Positions 9,055 through 20,109 of a DNA stretch of 40,990 bases are shown piece after piece. The DNA is from Lactobacillus laiwuensis. Lineage in GTDB: Bacteria > Bacillota > Bacilli > Lactobacillales > Lactobacillaceae. A program made the position numbers and the translations under genes. Every line of letters begins with the position of its first letter. The stretch's first letter is position 1. The notes beneath the pieces are model-generated. The model saw nothing but the letters and a program-made list of their open reading frames with translations, searched no databases and was not told the DNA's origin. Where the stretch lies: positions 1-40,990 of the forward strand of contig NZ_BPPB01000013.1 in the NCBI RefSeq assembly GCF_019972835.1. The letters run 5' to 3'.

Positions 9055-9147
9055 GGTGTGTTACTGTTTACAGGCATTAACCCGAGAACTTCAGGTGAAA
9101 ATCTCACAATAAATTAGTGAGGTGCTTTCTTGAGGTCCTCGGGTTTT
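9055..9147 (+). promoter_or_regulatory. RAT antiterminator and terminator 2, between bglG and bglP
   Basis: ggtgtgttactg...acaggcattaacc (9055-9082) is a second RAT. Its 3' end overlaps a long stem: aacccgag (9079-9086) pairs with ctcgggtt (9138-9145), extended by acttcagg/cttgaggt and an inner ctcac/gtgag hairpin, followed by ttgatattt. It gives a second control point ahead of the PTS gene. Confidence 0.85.
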
Positions 9148-9156
9148 GATATTTAG

Positions 9157-12600
<3,444 letters not shown>

Positions 12601-12617
12601 ATAACTTGATTTAAAAG

Positions 12618-12647
12618 TTGACTATTAAATTAAGGGCAATGTATCAT
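12618..12647 (+). promoter_or_regulatory. Promoter of the small RNA
   Basis: TTGACT (12618-12623), 18-bp spacer, TATCAT (12642-12647). It lies after bglA and before any coding sequence, so it would drive a short independent transcript. Confidence 0.5.
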
Positions 12648-12653
12648 GATATA

Positions 12654-12828
12654 TGAAAGCAGGTAACTAGAGTATCTGTTAGATGTTGATTTGAGATGGG
12701 TGGATTGGACTTAGTTGCACTCACTCAAGGAGTCTTAATAGGGTTGTGTGTGAACACCTCAAGCCAATAGTAAAACACTCATTGTTGCAAATAACAAAGG
12801 AACTCTTTAAAGGAGTTCCTATTTTTTT
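12654..12828 (+). ncRNA. Rod-shaped small RNA, 6S-like candidate
   Basis: About 175 nt between the promoter at 12618 and a strong terminator (aggaactc 12798-12805 / gagttcct 12813-12820, then a T7 run). No credible reading frame. The two halves fold back into one long interrupted rod: 12684-12693 pairs with 12788-12796 (9 bp, one bulged G), 12695-12702 with 12776-12783 (8 bp including G-U), and 12704-12712 with 12761-12768 (8 bp, one bulge). Length, rod shape and internal loops recall 6S RNA, which binds RNA polymerase, but I cannot confirm the family. A leftover leader of another kind is the alternative. Confidence 0.5.
12798..12828 (+). terminator. Intrinsic terminator of the small RNA
   Basis: An 8-bp perfect stem, aggaactc/gagttcct, with a short loop and a following run of seven Ts. 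Confidence 0.85.
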
Positions 12829-12848
12829 GAAAGAAATATCTAAGATAG

Positions 12849-13000
12849 ATGTACATACACAGGAGAGGGCAAGATCTTTTACAAGTTGCTGCAAGTGAAT
12901 TCAATAAGCTAATTAGAAAAAAGGTTAAATTAATATTAGGTCGTAAAGGAAGAAGAGAAGAAGTAACAATAGTATTTGACTCTAGTGATTTCCATCATTT
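12849..13000 (+). pseudogene. Remnant of a small gene, possibly PBECR4-type nuclease domain
   Basis: About 50 codons read as protein (D-L-L-Q-V-A-A-S-E-F, L-G-R-K-G-R-R-E-E, V-F-D-S-S-D-F-H-H-L) and then stop making sense where they run into the 3' end of the convergent regulator gene. The F-x-x-x-D-F-H-H-L wording is like the start of the PBECR nuclease domains seen in phage and mobile proteins of lactobacilli. That assignment is from memory and weak. The gene is cut off by the neighbouring locus. Confidence 0.35.
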
Positions 13001-13843
13001 GTTTTCCTGCACAATTTTTTGCAACTGCTTACTAAATTCAGTCATGCCGATTAAGGCAAACTCTTCTATTTGCCTTGCGCAATTATCCAGATAAACCTGT
13101 TTAGGATCAAAATGATAGTTAATAATGTTCTCCAAAAATAATAGAGTCATCTTATTAAAGCAGGTTAGCGGCTGGGTGTGAATCTCATGGGATTTTTCCA
13201 CCAACTGCTTTGCTTCCTGGTACTTGTCTTTTTCCAGACACATACTAATCATATTGATTAATATTCCCAACACTATAAATTGTATATTGTCATTATCGCT
13301 ATCTTTAAATTGTTGAAAAATTTTGTTAGTAATGATCATATCACTGGCAAAATCATAAAAAACCATGCAGTTCAGGAAAATTTTGATAGTTTTCCAGTCA
13401 AAATTCTCTTCATTAAAGAATTTATTTTTTAGTTGCTGGATTTCCGCAGCGCTTAATTTCTCTTTAGTACCATCTATAATAGCCAGGATTGAGTTCACAC
13501 GTAACATTAACTCATTTTTACTAGCAAGCTGGCTACCTGCGATAGTCTGTTTGATTTCTTTTAGGCGCTTAATATCAAAATTATAATAAGCGTCCGTCAT
13601 TTGGGCAACAATCTTCTTTTTGAGATTATCTTCACTCTCAGCATGGTAATCAAGTTGCTTAAAAAAATCCGCAATTTTCACGTGATTTTGCCGTAATAGT
13701 TCAATTAGGTCTGCCGCTGAAATACGGGTCAGATCTTTTTCTACTTTAGAATAAAAAGAGGGGCTGATAACGTCGCCAATCCATGTGCGTTGAGTTTTGC
13801 CAGCTTCTAAACGGTATTGTCTAAGTAATGCACCGATAGTCAT
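12995..13843 (-). CDS. Rgg/MutR-family transcriptional regulator
   Basis: 282 residues. An HTH_3 domain lies at about 1-60 (L-L-R-Q-Y-R-L-E-A-G-K-T-Q, F-Y-S-K-V-E-K). The all-helical remainder (about 70-280) is TPR-like, as in Rgg proteins, which bind small peptide pheromones in streptococci and lactobacilli. It is transcribed away from the MFS gene at 13950 across a 106-bp gap containing a long inverted repeat, so control of that exporter is likely. RBS gaggt before the ATG. No short pheromone gene is recognisable next to it, so the signal is unknown. Confidence 0.8.
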   Translation of the reverse strand: MTIGALLRQYRLEAGKTQRTWIGDVISPSFYSKVEKDLTRISAADLIELLRQNHVKIADFFKQLDYHAESEDNLKKKIVAQMTDAYYNFDIKRLKEIKQTIAGSQLASKNELMLRVNSILAIIDGTKEKLSAAEIQQLKNKFFNEENFDWKTIKIFLNCMVFYDFASDMIITNKIFQQFKDSDNDNIQFIVLGILINMISMCLEKDKYQEAKQLVEKSHEIHTQPLTCFNKMTLLFLENIINYHFDPKQVYLDNCARQIEEFALIGMTEFSKQLQKIVQENK

Positions 13844-13890
13844 AATTTAACCTCATTAATATTTTTTGTTTCATATATGACACTTTTTTA

Positions 13891-13921
13891 TTTTCAATTT
13901 TAGCTCAAGTACAATTGAAAA
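13891..13921. promoter_or_regulatory. Inverted repeat between Rgg regulator and MFS exporter
   Basis: ttttcaatt (13891-13899) and aattgaaaa (13913-13921) form a perfect 9-bp inverted repeat with a 13-bp gap. It spans a candidate -10, TACAAT (13910-13915), reading toward the exporter. A good operator candidate for the divergent regulator. Confidence 0.5.
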
Positions 13922-13949
13922 AGAAGAAAGTTAAACGGGAGAAAAAATT

Positions 13950-15194
13950 ATGACCATCTTTTTTAAAAATAAAGAATATCGCAAGTTTTCAATTGCCAGC
14001 ATTTTATCTAGTGCGGGGGATATTTTATTCTATTTAGCGCTGATGACTTATGCCAGTCGGCTCAAAAATTATTCGCTGGCCTTATCATTAATCGCCATTT
14101 CAGAGTCAGTTCCCCGGCTGTTTTCCAGTGTTGGTGGCTATCTAGCTGACAGGACGCAGAACAAATTTCAAAAAATAGTCTGGATGGCCATGATCAGAGG
14201 TGCGCTTTATTTACTGGTTGGTTTCCTTTTTAGCCAGAATATTGTGGGTTGGAATCTGGTAATTATGGTGATTATCATCAACTTTATTTCTGATACGGCC
14301 GGAACTTATTCTGGCGGACTGACCACACCACTAATTATTAGTCTGGTTAAAAAGGATGAGATTGCTGAAGCCGAAGGCTTTACCAGCGGTGTCTCACAGG
14401 TAATTACTTTGGTTAGTCAGTTTGTTGGGTCAGGACTTTTGCTATTTATGTCATATTCTGCACTGGCTGTAATTAACGGTCTGACTTTCATTGTGGCTGG
14501 GTTAATTTATTACAATATTGCTGGAAGTCAGCGTAAAAAAGGTATTGCAACTGTTACACAAGAAGTCGATGATCGCGGCTTTTGGTCCACCTTGGCCTTA
14601 GCATTAAAGCAAGTGAAAAAGGCTAGTGGCCTAATTACTACAGTACTGGTAATCGCCGTTTTAAACGGAGTTCTCAGCACGATCGAGCCCCTGATTTCTA
14701 TTGTAATTGCGGGAAATCGTCAGGTGATGGTCATCGGCACCTATAGCTTTACAATAGCGTTAATTGGCGCTATGGCAGGAATAGGCGCTGCCTTAGGCAG
14801 TATTTTTGGTACTAATTTATTTAAAAAAGTTAGCCTTTATCTCATTATTATATTTGCCAATATTGCTGGTGCCAGTGTCATAATTGCTATTTTAAGCAAA
14901 CAAATCTGGTTCTGTTTAATAACCTACTGTATCTTAGGCTTTTTTGCGGGAACTGCTACACCAAAATTGACGCAGTGGATGGTAGGTGCAGTTGATCATA
15001 AAATTTTGGCATCTTCCATTGGCCTGATCAATACGATTTTATTAATTGCCAGTCCCTTAATGACAACTGCTTTTACCACCTTATCAGCGGTGACAAACGT
15101 GCAATATTCTCTTCTAGGATTATTAATCGTCAGTATTTTGCTCTTTGCAATTACCGTATTGGTGATGAGAAAATCCGCACAAAAAGCGCAATAA
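13950..15194 (+). CDS. MFS exporter, macrolide-efflux (MefA-like) type
   Basis: 414 residues with about 12 hydrophobic helices. The opening F-F-K-N-K-E-Y-R-K-F is usual for the MefA-like branch, and V-G-G-Y-L-A-D-R-T in loop 2-3 is the MFS signature. It probably exports a drug-like compound or peptide out of the cytosol. RBS cgggaga. The nearest regulator is the divergent Rgg protein. A terminator follows at 15206. Substrate not predictable. Confidence 0.8.
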   Translation: MTIFFKNKEYRKFSIASILSSAGDILFYLALMTYASRLKNYSLALSLIAISESVPRLFSSVGGYLADRTQNKFQKIVWMAMIRGALYLLVGFLFSQNIVGWNLVIMVIIINFISDTAGTYSGGLTTPLIISLVKKDEIAEAEGFTSGVSQVITLVSQFVGSGLLLFMSYSALAVINGLTFIVAGLIYYNIAGSQRKKGIATVTQEVDDRGFWSTLALALKQVKKASGLITTVLVIAVLNGVLSTIEPLISIVIAGNRQVMVIGTYSFTIALIGAMAGIGAALGSIFGTNLFKKVSLYLIIIFANIAGASVIIAILSKQIWFCLITYCILGFFAGTATPKLTQWMVGAVDHKILASSIGLINTILLIASPLMTTAFTTLSAVTNVQYSLLGLLIVSILLFAITVLVMRKSAQKAQ

Positions 15195-15205
15195 ATAGCC
15201 ATTTA

Positions 15206-15242
15206 GCTGGTAAACTTGCAGTTGCTTTTTGCCAGCATTTTT
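15206..15242 (+). terminator. Terminator of the MFS exporter gene
   Basis: gctggtaaa (15206-15214) pairs with tttgccagc (15228-15236), counting one G-U, then attttt. Confidence 0.7.
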
Positions 15243-15277
15243 CTAAGCCAGATATAAAAAGCCACCAAGATAATGGT

Positions 15278-15308
15278 GTGAATCCCAAAATTAGAACACT
15301 TTATGGTT
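15278..15308. repeat. IS-end-like sequence, copy 1
   Basis: tggtgtgaatcccaaaatta followed by gaacacttta. Similar sequences in the same orientation lie at 16450 and 25181. It directly follows the IS3 transposase remnant here, which identifies it as an IS terminus. Confidence 0.6.
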
Positions 15309-15405
15309 GTTAACTGAGAACTAATTGCCCTTATTTGATCGGAGTTAGTTCTTTTAGTTTGGTCTTAATTTGATAATTATGCCAAAGCTGATAGATTATA
15401 ATTTT
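15278..15405 (-). pseudogene. 3' remnant of an IS3-family transposase with its IS end
   Basis: On the minus strand, codons ending at 15310 read H-N-Y-Q-I-K-T-K-L-K-E-L-T-P-I-K, then a stop, then G-Q-L-V-L-S-stop. This is the C-terminus typical of IS150/IS3 OrfB (K-L-K-G-L-T-P-x-x-Y-R), carrying an internal nonsense codon. The end sequence tggtgtgaatcccaaaatta (15278-15304 region) follows. Nothing else of the IS remains. Confidence 0.7.
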
Positions 15406-15433
15406 ATCTTGTTTAGCTAATTTTGACATAAAA

Positions 15434-15474
15434 AAGACCCAAAAGTTGGATAATTTTTGGGGTTCAGTACAGTT
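15434..15474 (-). terminator. Dispersed hairpin terminator, copy A
   Basis: Minus strand: TGTACTGAACCCC, then a hairpin AACCCCAAAAATT/AACTTTTGGGTC, then TTTTTT. It lies downstream of the gene fragment ending at 15496. The same layout, including the TGTACTGA lead-in, occurs at 26176-26216. Confidence 0.55.
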
Positions 15475-15495
15475 TTTGCTTTTTAAAAAATTGAA

Positions 15496-15652
15496 CTAAA
15501 ATTGTGCTAATTTTTTCATATTAGCTTCGTCTAATCTTACTTTGATATTACCTTTCATTCTCACAGTTGGATCTATTGCCCTAACATGCTGTAGTAAGTC
15601 TGCAGCATAGATTTCATCTAATAAATAAAGGTGATTTAACAAACTTTTCTGC
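15496..15652 (-). pseudogene. C-terminal fragment of an unrecognised gene
   Basis: The frame from about 15652 to a TAG at 15498-15496 reads like protein (L-N-H-L-Y-L-L-D-E-I-Y-A-A-D-L-L, ending D-E-A-N-M-K-K-L-A-Q-F) but has no start codon. Its 5' end abuts the 5' end of a plus-strand fragment, so both look like stumps left by rearrangement. Family unknown. Confidence 0.4.
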
Positions 15653-15767
15653 TACTCTATATTTCTTTGGTGAAGATATAGGAACTATTAAAACCGTGTT
15701 AAAAAAAGGACCAATCTTAGCTTCACAACATATCATGGAATTATCTACAGAAAAACCGCTTGGCTAA
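15630..15767 (+). pseudogene. C-terminal fragment of an unrecognised gene, convergent with mazF
   Basis: About 45 codons (F-S-A-T-L-Y-F-F-G-E-D-I-G, ending M-E-L-S-T-E-K-P-L-G) with no start codon, ending at a TAA that overlaps the last base of the opposing mazF. Protein-like but not recognised. Confidence 0.35.
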
Positions 15768-16096
15768 TCTTTCTGAAAAACTACTTTTACAATTTTGAGT
15801 ATCTTTTCCATATAATCATCAGGTAGTTGCTCTAAATAATGAAATGGTTGATTATGATAATCGATTGTAACTAGCTGATCTAGCATGACTACACCTTTTG
15901 TTTGAGATGCAGCAGGTAATTCTTGATATAATGGGTAGCGTCTTTTAGTAGTAGATATAGGAGCAAACACAGCAATATGAGCGTATTTTTCAACCCCTTT
16001 ATAGCTTAAATATAAATAAGGTCGTTTGCCAGATTGTTCATGCCCCTGTTTAGGACTTAAATCCATTAATAGAATAGATCCTTGCTTAATTACCAT
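15764..16096 (-). CDS. mazF: MazF/PemK-family endoribonuclease toxin
   Basis: 110 residues, normal for the family. Q-G-S-I-L-L-M-D at 5-12 and G-H-E-Q-S-G-K-R-P at 18-26 give the usual RNA-binding loop and active-site Arg; G-V-V-M-L-D-Q and the following T-I-D form the core strand. It cuts mRNA at short sequence motifs unless held by MazE. Its ATG overlaps the end of mazE by 7 bp, so translation is coupled. Confidence 0.9.
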   Translation of the reverse strand: MVIKQGSILLMDLSPKQGHEQSGKRPYLYLSYKGVEKYAHIAVFAPISTTKRRYPLYQELPAASQTKGVVMLDQLVTIDYHNQPFHYLEQLPDDYMEKILKIVKVVFQKD

Positions 16097-16341
16097 TTTT
16101 CATTTCCTTTTCTCTCATCTGGTAACTTAATTTCAGTATCAAATTCTTCACCTGAATAATCTTTAAAAAGTTCTTCAAAAGTTAAATCAGGTGTATCATC
16201 TTGCTTTGACATTATTACTTTGTTGTCCTCAATTTTAAAGTTTAACTGATCTCCTATAGTAGCGTTTAATGCTTGCAAGACTGCTTGGTTTAATCGGATG
16301 CCTTTAGAATTACCCCATTTAGATATAGTAGCACGAATCAT
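16090..16341 (-). CDS. mazE: MazE-family antitoxin
   Basis: 83 residues. An AbrB/MazE DNA-binding beta-barrel spans about 1-48 (I-S-K-W-G-N-S-K-G-I-R-L). The acidic C-terminal tail would wrap the toxin. RBS aggggga before the ATG at 16341. It probably represses its own promoter through the inverted repeats just upstream. Confidence 0.9.
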   Translation of the reverse strand: MIRATISKWGNSKGIRLNQAVLQALNATIGDQLNFKIEDNKVIMSKQDDTPDLTFEELFKDYSGEEFDTEIKLPDERKGNEKW

Positions 16342-16358
16342 AATTTCCCCCTATAAAA

Positions 16359-16418
16359 ATAAACAATGTATATCCTGAAATGTAATAAAATTATACAATG
16401 TTTATCTACGGAGATCAA
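16359..16418 (-). promoter_or_regulatory. mazEF promoter and flanking inverted-repeat operator
   Basis: Minus strand TTGATC (16418-16413), 17 bp, TATAAT (16395-16390). Arms ataaacaatgtata (16359-16372) and tatacaatgtttat (16392-16405) match as an inverted repeat at 13 of 14 positions, and the upstream arm covers the -10. Autoregulation by MazE/MazEF is inferred. Confidence 0.65.
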
Positions 16419-16448
16419 GCAAAACAAAAAAGCATCCTGAACGAAATA

Positions 16449-16482
16449 TGATGTGACCACCAAAATTAGGATACTTTATTAG
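16449..16482. repeat. IS-end-like sequence, copy 2
   Basis: tgatgtgaccaccaaaatta followed by ggatacttta, matching the copy at 15278 in the same orientation. The two lie about 1.17 kb apart and bracket the mazEF region. No transposase remains next to this copy. Confidence 0.45.
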
Positions 16483-16496
16483 TTGTAAGTTAGTTG

Positions 16497-17735
16497 TTAT
16501 TTATTAGTGCTTTTTTTCAAACTGAAAAAGATAATTAGAATAAAGTTAATCAGTAAAGTGAAACCTGTAGTCCAGAAAACTGTAGCGTAGTTGAACAGAC
16601 CGGAAATGGTGGAACCCATGATTGAACCAAACACAGAACCAACTGCTTGGAAAGACTGATTATAACTAAAAATTCGACCAAAACTTTCGGCCGGAGTGTT
16701 CAGTGTCAAAACAGTCTGTGCAGCCGGTAACATTGCAGCACTGGCAATTCCCAGCAGAAAGCGCAATCCTGCCAGCACCCAAGGCGAATGAGTTAAGGCC
16801 ATAGGAATAAAGAGAACAGCTCCTACTATTAAACCTAGACGTAAAATTTTTAGTGGTCCAATTTCATCCATTTTATGTCCGATTTTGGAAGCAGCCAGCA
16901 GTGTTCCGAGACCTGGGGTTGCGGCAACAATCCCAGCCACAAAGGCAATATTTTTGCTATTAGGCATCATCGATTTGACATACAAAGAAACAATTGGATC
17001 AATTGACATGTTAGCGGCCTGCACTAAGAGAGTAGTCACGAACATTACCACAATCAGTTTAACGTTGGGTAGAGAGTACATGATTTCTTTCATTGGCTTC
17101 ATTTCTTCGCGGGAAATTGGGGTAAAGTTTTCATGAACTAGGAAAGTCGACCCTAAAAAGACGAGCACCATCAAAAAGCCGGTGATGAAGAATGGAATCC
17201 GATAGCCCCAGACGCCACCAAGCCAATTACCGAAGAAATTTGACAAAACACCACCTAAAAGTGGTCCAACTAAGTTTCCTGCCGTACCGGCAGTCATCAT
17301 TTGACTCATTACCCAGCCACTTTTTCTGTGGGGAGTTTCTCCTGCGATCAAGGCAGTAGCATTGTTAATGTAGCCGGAAAAAGCACCCTGAATAAAACGC
17401 ATGACAATTATGTAAATAGCATTAGGGGCAAAACCGGTAGCAGTAATAGTTAAAGCCATGACCCCAGAGGCCCGCATGCACATTAATTTACGACCCTTGC
17501 GATCAGCCAAGTTGCCCCAATAAGGTGATACAATTGCCTGAGCAATAAAGGTCATGGCAAATGCAAGACCGGAATACATACTAATCTGCAACTTGCTATA
17601 GTGGCCCAGATCAGCGATAAATAATGAGATAAAGGGCATTGTCATGGAATAACCCATACCTGTGATAAAGCAGCCTAGCCATAAAGTAACAAAAGCTTTA
17701 TGCCAGCCAGCCGGAAATTTTTCGGAAACTGTCAA
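16497..17735 (-). CDS. MFS multidrug exporter, PmrA-like
   Basis: 412 residues and about 12 membrane helices. Y-W-G-N-L-A-D-R-K-G-R-K at about 72-83 is the MFS loop 2-3 motif, and M-R-F-I-Q-G-A-F-S-G with G-N-L-V-G-P-L-L-G-G fits drug:H+ antiporters with motif C. Likely exports drugs such as fluoroquinolones by proton exchange. It starts at a TTG at 17735 with GAGG five bases before it; no better ATG is present. Monocistronic, divergent from the gene at 17886. Confidence 0.85.
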   Translation of the reverse strand: MTVSEKFPAGWHKAFVTLWLGCFITGMGYSMTMPFISLFIADLGHYSKLQISMYSGLAFAMTFIAQAIVSPYWGNLADRKGRKLMCMRASGVMALTITATGFAPNAIYIIVMRFIQGAFSGYINNATALIAGETPHRKSGWVMSQMMTAGTAGNLVGPLLGGVLSNFFGNWLGGVWGYRIPFFITGFLMVLVFLGSTFLVHENFTPISREEMKPMKEIMYSLPNVKLIVVMFVTTLLVQAANMSIDPIVSLYVKSMMPNSKNIAFVAGIVAATPGLGTLLAASKIGHKMDEIGPLKILRLGLIVGAVLFIPMALTHSPWVLAGLRFLLGIASAAMLPAAQTVLTLNTPAESFGRIFSYNQSFQAVGSVFGSIMGSTISGLFNYATVFWTTGFTLLINFILIIFFSLKKSTNK

Positions 17736-17885
17736 AACGTCCTCGCTTTCTTTTTTAATGTTTTTCTAAAAAATATGATATCTTTTCTATTTTAGCACAA
17801 TAAATTTGCTAAGAATTTGCTAAATAGATGATATTTTCATATTAAACATGTTAGGATATTATTTCTGAAAGGAAGGGATGTTGGT

Positions 17886-18803
17886 ATGGGAAGAGATTCG
17901 CACTTAACTAGGCAGGAATACCGCCAAAAATCCCAGTCGCACACAAACAAGGTGCCAAAGGCAACGATTAGAGAAAATAATACTTCTCAAACTCGTGCCG
18001 ACTACCGCCATTTAAAGTTAAATTTCTGGGATATTTTTGCAGATCGGCCATACATCGCGGTGGCAATAGTTGTTTTGGCTATTTTCTTAGTTATGGCTAA
18101 ACTCTGGTGGCTTCTTGCTGCACTGGCAATTGTGGTCGCAATTGGCATCTTTGTGATTGGCCGCAGTCATCATCCTAACCGTGTACTTAGCCTCGAATTT
18201 AAAATGAAGTCATCCCGGAAATTAAGCATGTTACGAGCTTTGCAATTTGGTGGCTCGATTATCATGTTTCTGGCCACTTATATGAAAAAAGTGGTAACAG
18301 TTAATTTTTCCACAGCTGGTTCGACTGATGGCTTGCAGGTCGTTCAGGGCATCTTGTCTAATCGTGGTGGCGTCTATGGTCAACAGGGATCATACTTCTT
18401 GAGTTTATTAAATACCCTGACTGGTGGACAGCTGTGGGGTAAATATCGTTATGCGGCTAACAGTGCGCAAATGATGAGTAGTGGCGCAGGTCGTTTAATT
18501 ATTATGTGGGTTCTGCTCTTAATGATTGCACCGGCATTTTGCGTTTTAGCACAATTTTTTCGGGAACCATATTCGCGCAATACGGCCTTAGTAGCTTCAA
18601 TCATTGCTACTGCCAGCTTTGTATTAACTCCTCGTTTATTGAGTAAGTGGATTGTAGAATACGCTGTCGAAAATCGTATGGCCAGTAGTCAAGCTCAGGC
18701 TGCTATTAGTGTCGGACCTATGGCCTATGTGGCAATGCTTTGCGCAATTTTAGTTCTAGTTATTTCAGTTTACCGGGTAATTAAAAAGGACAGATTCGCT
18801 TAA
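17886..18803 (+). CDS. Membrane protein of unknown function
   Basis: 305 residues. The first 50 are basic and polar (cytosolic), followed by about six hydrophobic segments (near 55-75, 77-92, 120-137, 203-223, 231-252 and 283-301) and a basic end. The loop between helices 3 and 4 is rich in Gly, Gln and Ser (G-V-Y-G-Q-Q-G-S-Y). I recognise no domain. ATG at 17886 with AAAGGAAGG upstream. Single gene with its own terminator. Confidence 0.75.
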   Translation: MGRDSHLTRQEYRQKSQSHTNKVPKATIRENNTSQTRADYRHLKLNFWDIFADRPYIAVAIVVLAIFLVMAKLWWLLAALAIVVAIGIFVIGRSHHPNRVLSLEFKMKSSRKLSMLRALQFGGSIIMFLATYMKKVVTVNFSTAGSTDGLQVVQGILSNRGGVYGQQGSYFLSLLNTLTGGQLWGKYRYAANSAQMMSSGAGRLIIMWVLLLMIAPAFCVLAQFFREPYSRNTALVASIIATASFVLTPRLLSKWIVEYAVENRMASSQAQAAISVGPMAYVAMLCAILVLVISVYRVIKKDRFA

Positions 18804-18827
18804 AAACCAGAAAAAGTTTTAAATCAT

Positions 18828-18861
18828 AAACCAGCTTTTTGTTCTATAAGCTGGTTTTTTT
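18828..18861 (+). terminator. Terminator after the membrane protein gene
   Basis: aaaccagctt (18828-18837) pairs perfectly with aagctggttt (18848-18857), then a T run. A second hairpin, aaactgctt/aagcagttt, follows at 18872-18894. Confidence 0.9.
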
Positions 18862-19039
18862 ATGATTTTAAAAACTGCTTTGAAAAAGCAGTTTATTATA
18901 TTTTGCATACCAAATTTATTTTTACTTAATATTGTAAAAGTATAGGTTTGTCTTTAAAATCAAGTTAAACAGTAAATAATAAAATATCATTTGTTTTAAA
19001 ATTTTTTTGACTTAAATTGTAAATAGGAGGGGATTATTT

Positions 19040-19372
19040 ATGCTTAATGATATTGTTCTGATTTTGCTAATAGTGGATGCTATTTACTTAATATATCTAG
19101 TTTGCGTCAGATTAACACACAAAACACCACAGAATTCTAAACTTATCCAATTTTATCAGCACCAACATTTACGGTGGACTAAAGTTAAGTATTTATTCCT
19201 TGTAATTCCTATTGTTTTCTTTCTTTTGCCATATGATAATAGCTGGAATAATTATGTAACATCCTTGTTTGTGCGCATTATTGGAATTGTTTTGTGGACG
19301 CTGATATTTGTGATTGGTGACTTCTCGATGGGAAAATGTATCACTGGTTTTTCAAAAAATAATACGGATTAG
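19040..19372 (+). CDS. Small membrane protein of unknown function
   Basis: 110 residues with three likely membrane helices (3-24, 53-68 and 77-98) and basic loops. Strong RBS aggagggg 8 bp before the ATG. Followed by a perfect terminator. No family recognised. The neighbouring toxin-antitoxin genes do not suggest a role. Confidence 0.7.
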   Translation: MLNDIVLILLIVDAIYLIYLVCVRLTHKTPQNSKLIQFYQHQHLRWTKVKYLFLVIPIVFFLLPYDNSWNNYVTSLFVRIIGIVLWTLIFVIGDFSMGKCITGFSKNNTD

Positions 19373-19383
19373 TAAAAAAACAT

Positions 19384-19412
19384 AAGCACCTCAGGTTAAA
19401 CCTGAGGTGCTT
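19384..19412. terminator. Bidirectional terminator
   Basis: aagcacctcagg/cctgaggtgctt is a perfect 12-bp stem with a short loop. It ends the plus-strand gene at 19372 and could also serve the convergent hicB. Confidence 0.85.
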
Positions 19413-19464
19413 TTAAAGTGAAACTATTTTTATTATTTGAGTGGTTTGAATTAAAATAATATTA

Positions 19465-19854
19465 TTAAGCTTGCATTTGACGCAAAGCTTCAGTTGTAAC
19501 TTTTGATACATTAATTTTATTTTTCTTAGCCCAATTATTTAGATCCTCTGGCAATGAAATGTTTCGCCGGACAGTTTTACTATATTTATTACGCCACTTT
19601 GTCATATTAACTTTAACCCAAGATATTTGCTGATTTTTTTCCAACCTCCACTTTTTAGGATCTTGAACTCTAGGATAGCCTTGAAGGTCAATCATTGTTG
19701 CCATTGCATCTTCTGCATGATAAAGAGCTTCACCTATTGTTTGACCATCAGTGACTAAGCCTTGGATGTTAGGTGACGTAATTGCATAATAATGTCCTGA
19801 TTCATCGTTACATTTTTCTATAATAACAGGATAAGCTGCAATTTCTTGTTTCAT
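19465..19854 (-). CDS. hicB: HicB-family antitoxin
   Basis: 129 residues. The N-terminal partial RNase H-like fold (Y-P-V-I-I-E-K, H-Y-Y-A-I-T-S-P, T-D-G-Q-T-I-G-E-A-L-Y-H-A) is the HicB domain. The C-terminal V-R-R-N-I-S-L-P-E-D-L-N-N-W is a ribbon-helix-helix DNA-binding motif. It neutralises HicA and probably represses the operon. It lies downstream of hicA with a 29-bp gap, the usual hicA-hicB order. Confidence 0.88.
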   Translation of the reverse strand: MKQEIAAYPVIIEKCNDESGHYYAITSPNIQGLVTDGQTIGEALYHAEDAMATMIDLQGYPRVQDPKKWRLEKNQQISWVKVNMTKWRNKYSKTVRRNISLPEDLNNWAKKNKINVSKVTTEALRQMQA

Positions 19855-19883
19855 GTCAATTTAAATGTGCCAAGTAAGAAACT

Positions 19884-20081
19884 TTAATCATTTTTGCTTA
19901 AACCAGCTTCCTTTAGAATATTTCTCTCAGTTACTAAAGTTAGTTCTTTATTATGCATTGGTACCTCTGTGTATCTTTGCGTGATAGGATTATAAAAAGC
20001 TCTATGTCCTCCGCGTTTAGGACACTCTACAAAACCATGTTTTAAAAGAAATCTAATCATTTTTGCTGGTTTCCATGGCAC
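19884..20081 (-). CDS. hicA: HicA-family mRNA interferase toxin
   Basis: 65 residues from a GTG at 20081, preceded by GGGAGG at the right distance. This start gives the normal HicA length and opening (M-P-W-K-P-A-K-M-I-R-F-L-L). A longer open frame to 20156 would cross the operator and promoter. The double-stranded-RNA-binding-like fold has the active His in G-G-H-R-A-F and the P-M-H-N-K-E-L block typical of HicA. It cleaves mRNA and tmRNA when free. Confidence 0.88.
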   Translation of the reverse strand: MPWKPAKMIRFLLKHGFVECPKRGGHRAFYNPITQRYTEVPMHNKELTLVTERNILKEAGLSKND

Positions 20082-20109
20082 ACTTATAGCCTCCCTTCTT
20101 AACTTACAA

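Noticed and set aside
13001..13094. Distal part of the plus-strand frame from 12849
   Set aside because: It reads through the complement of the Rgg gene 3' end and loses protein character.
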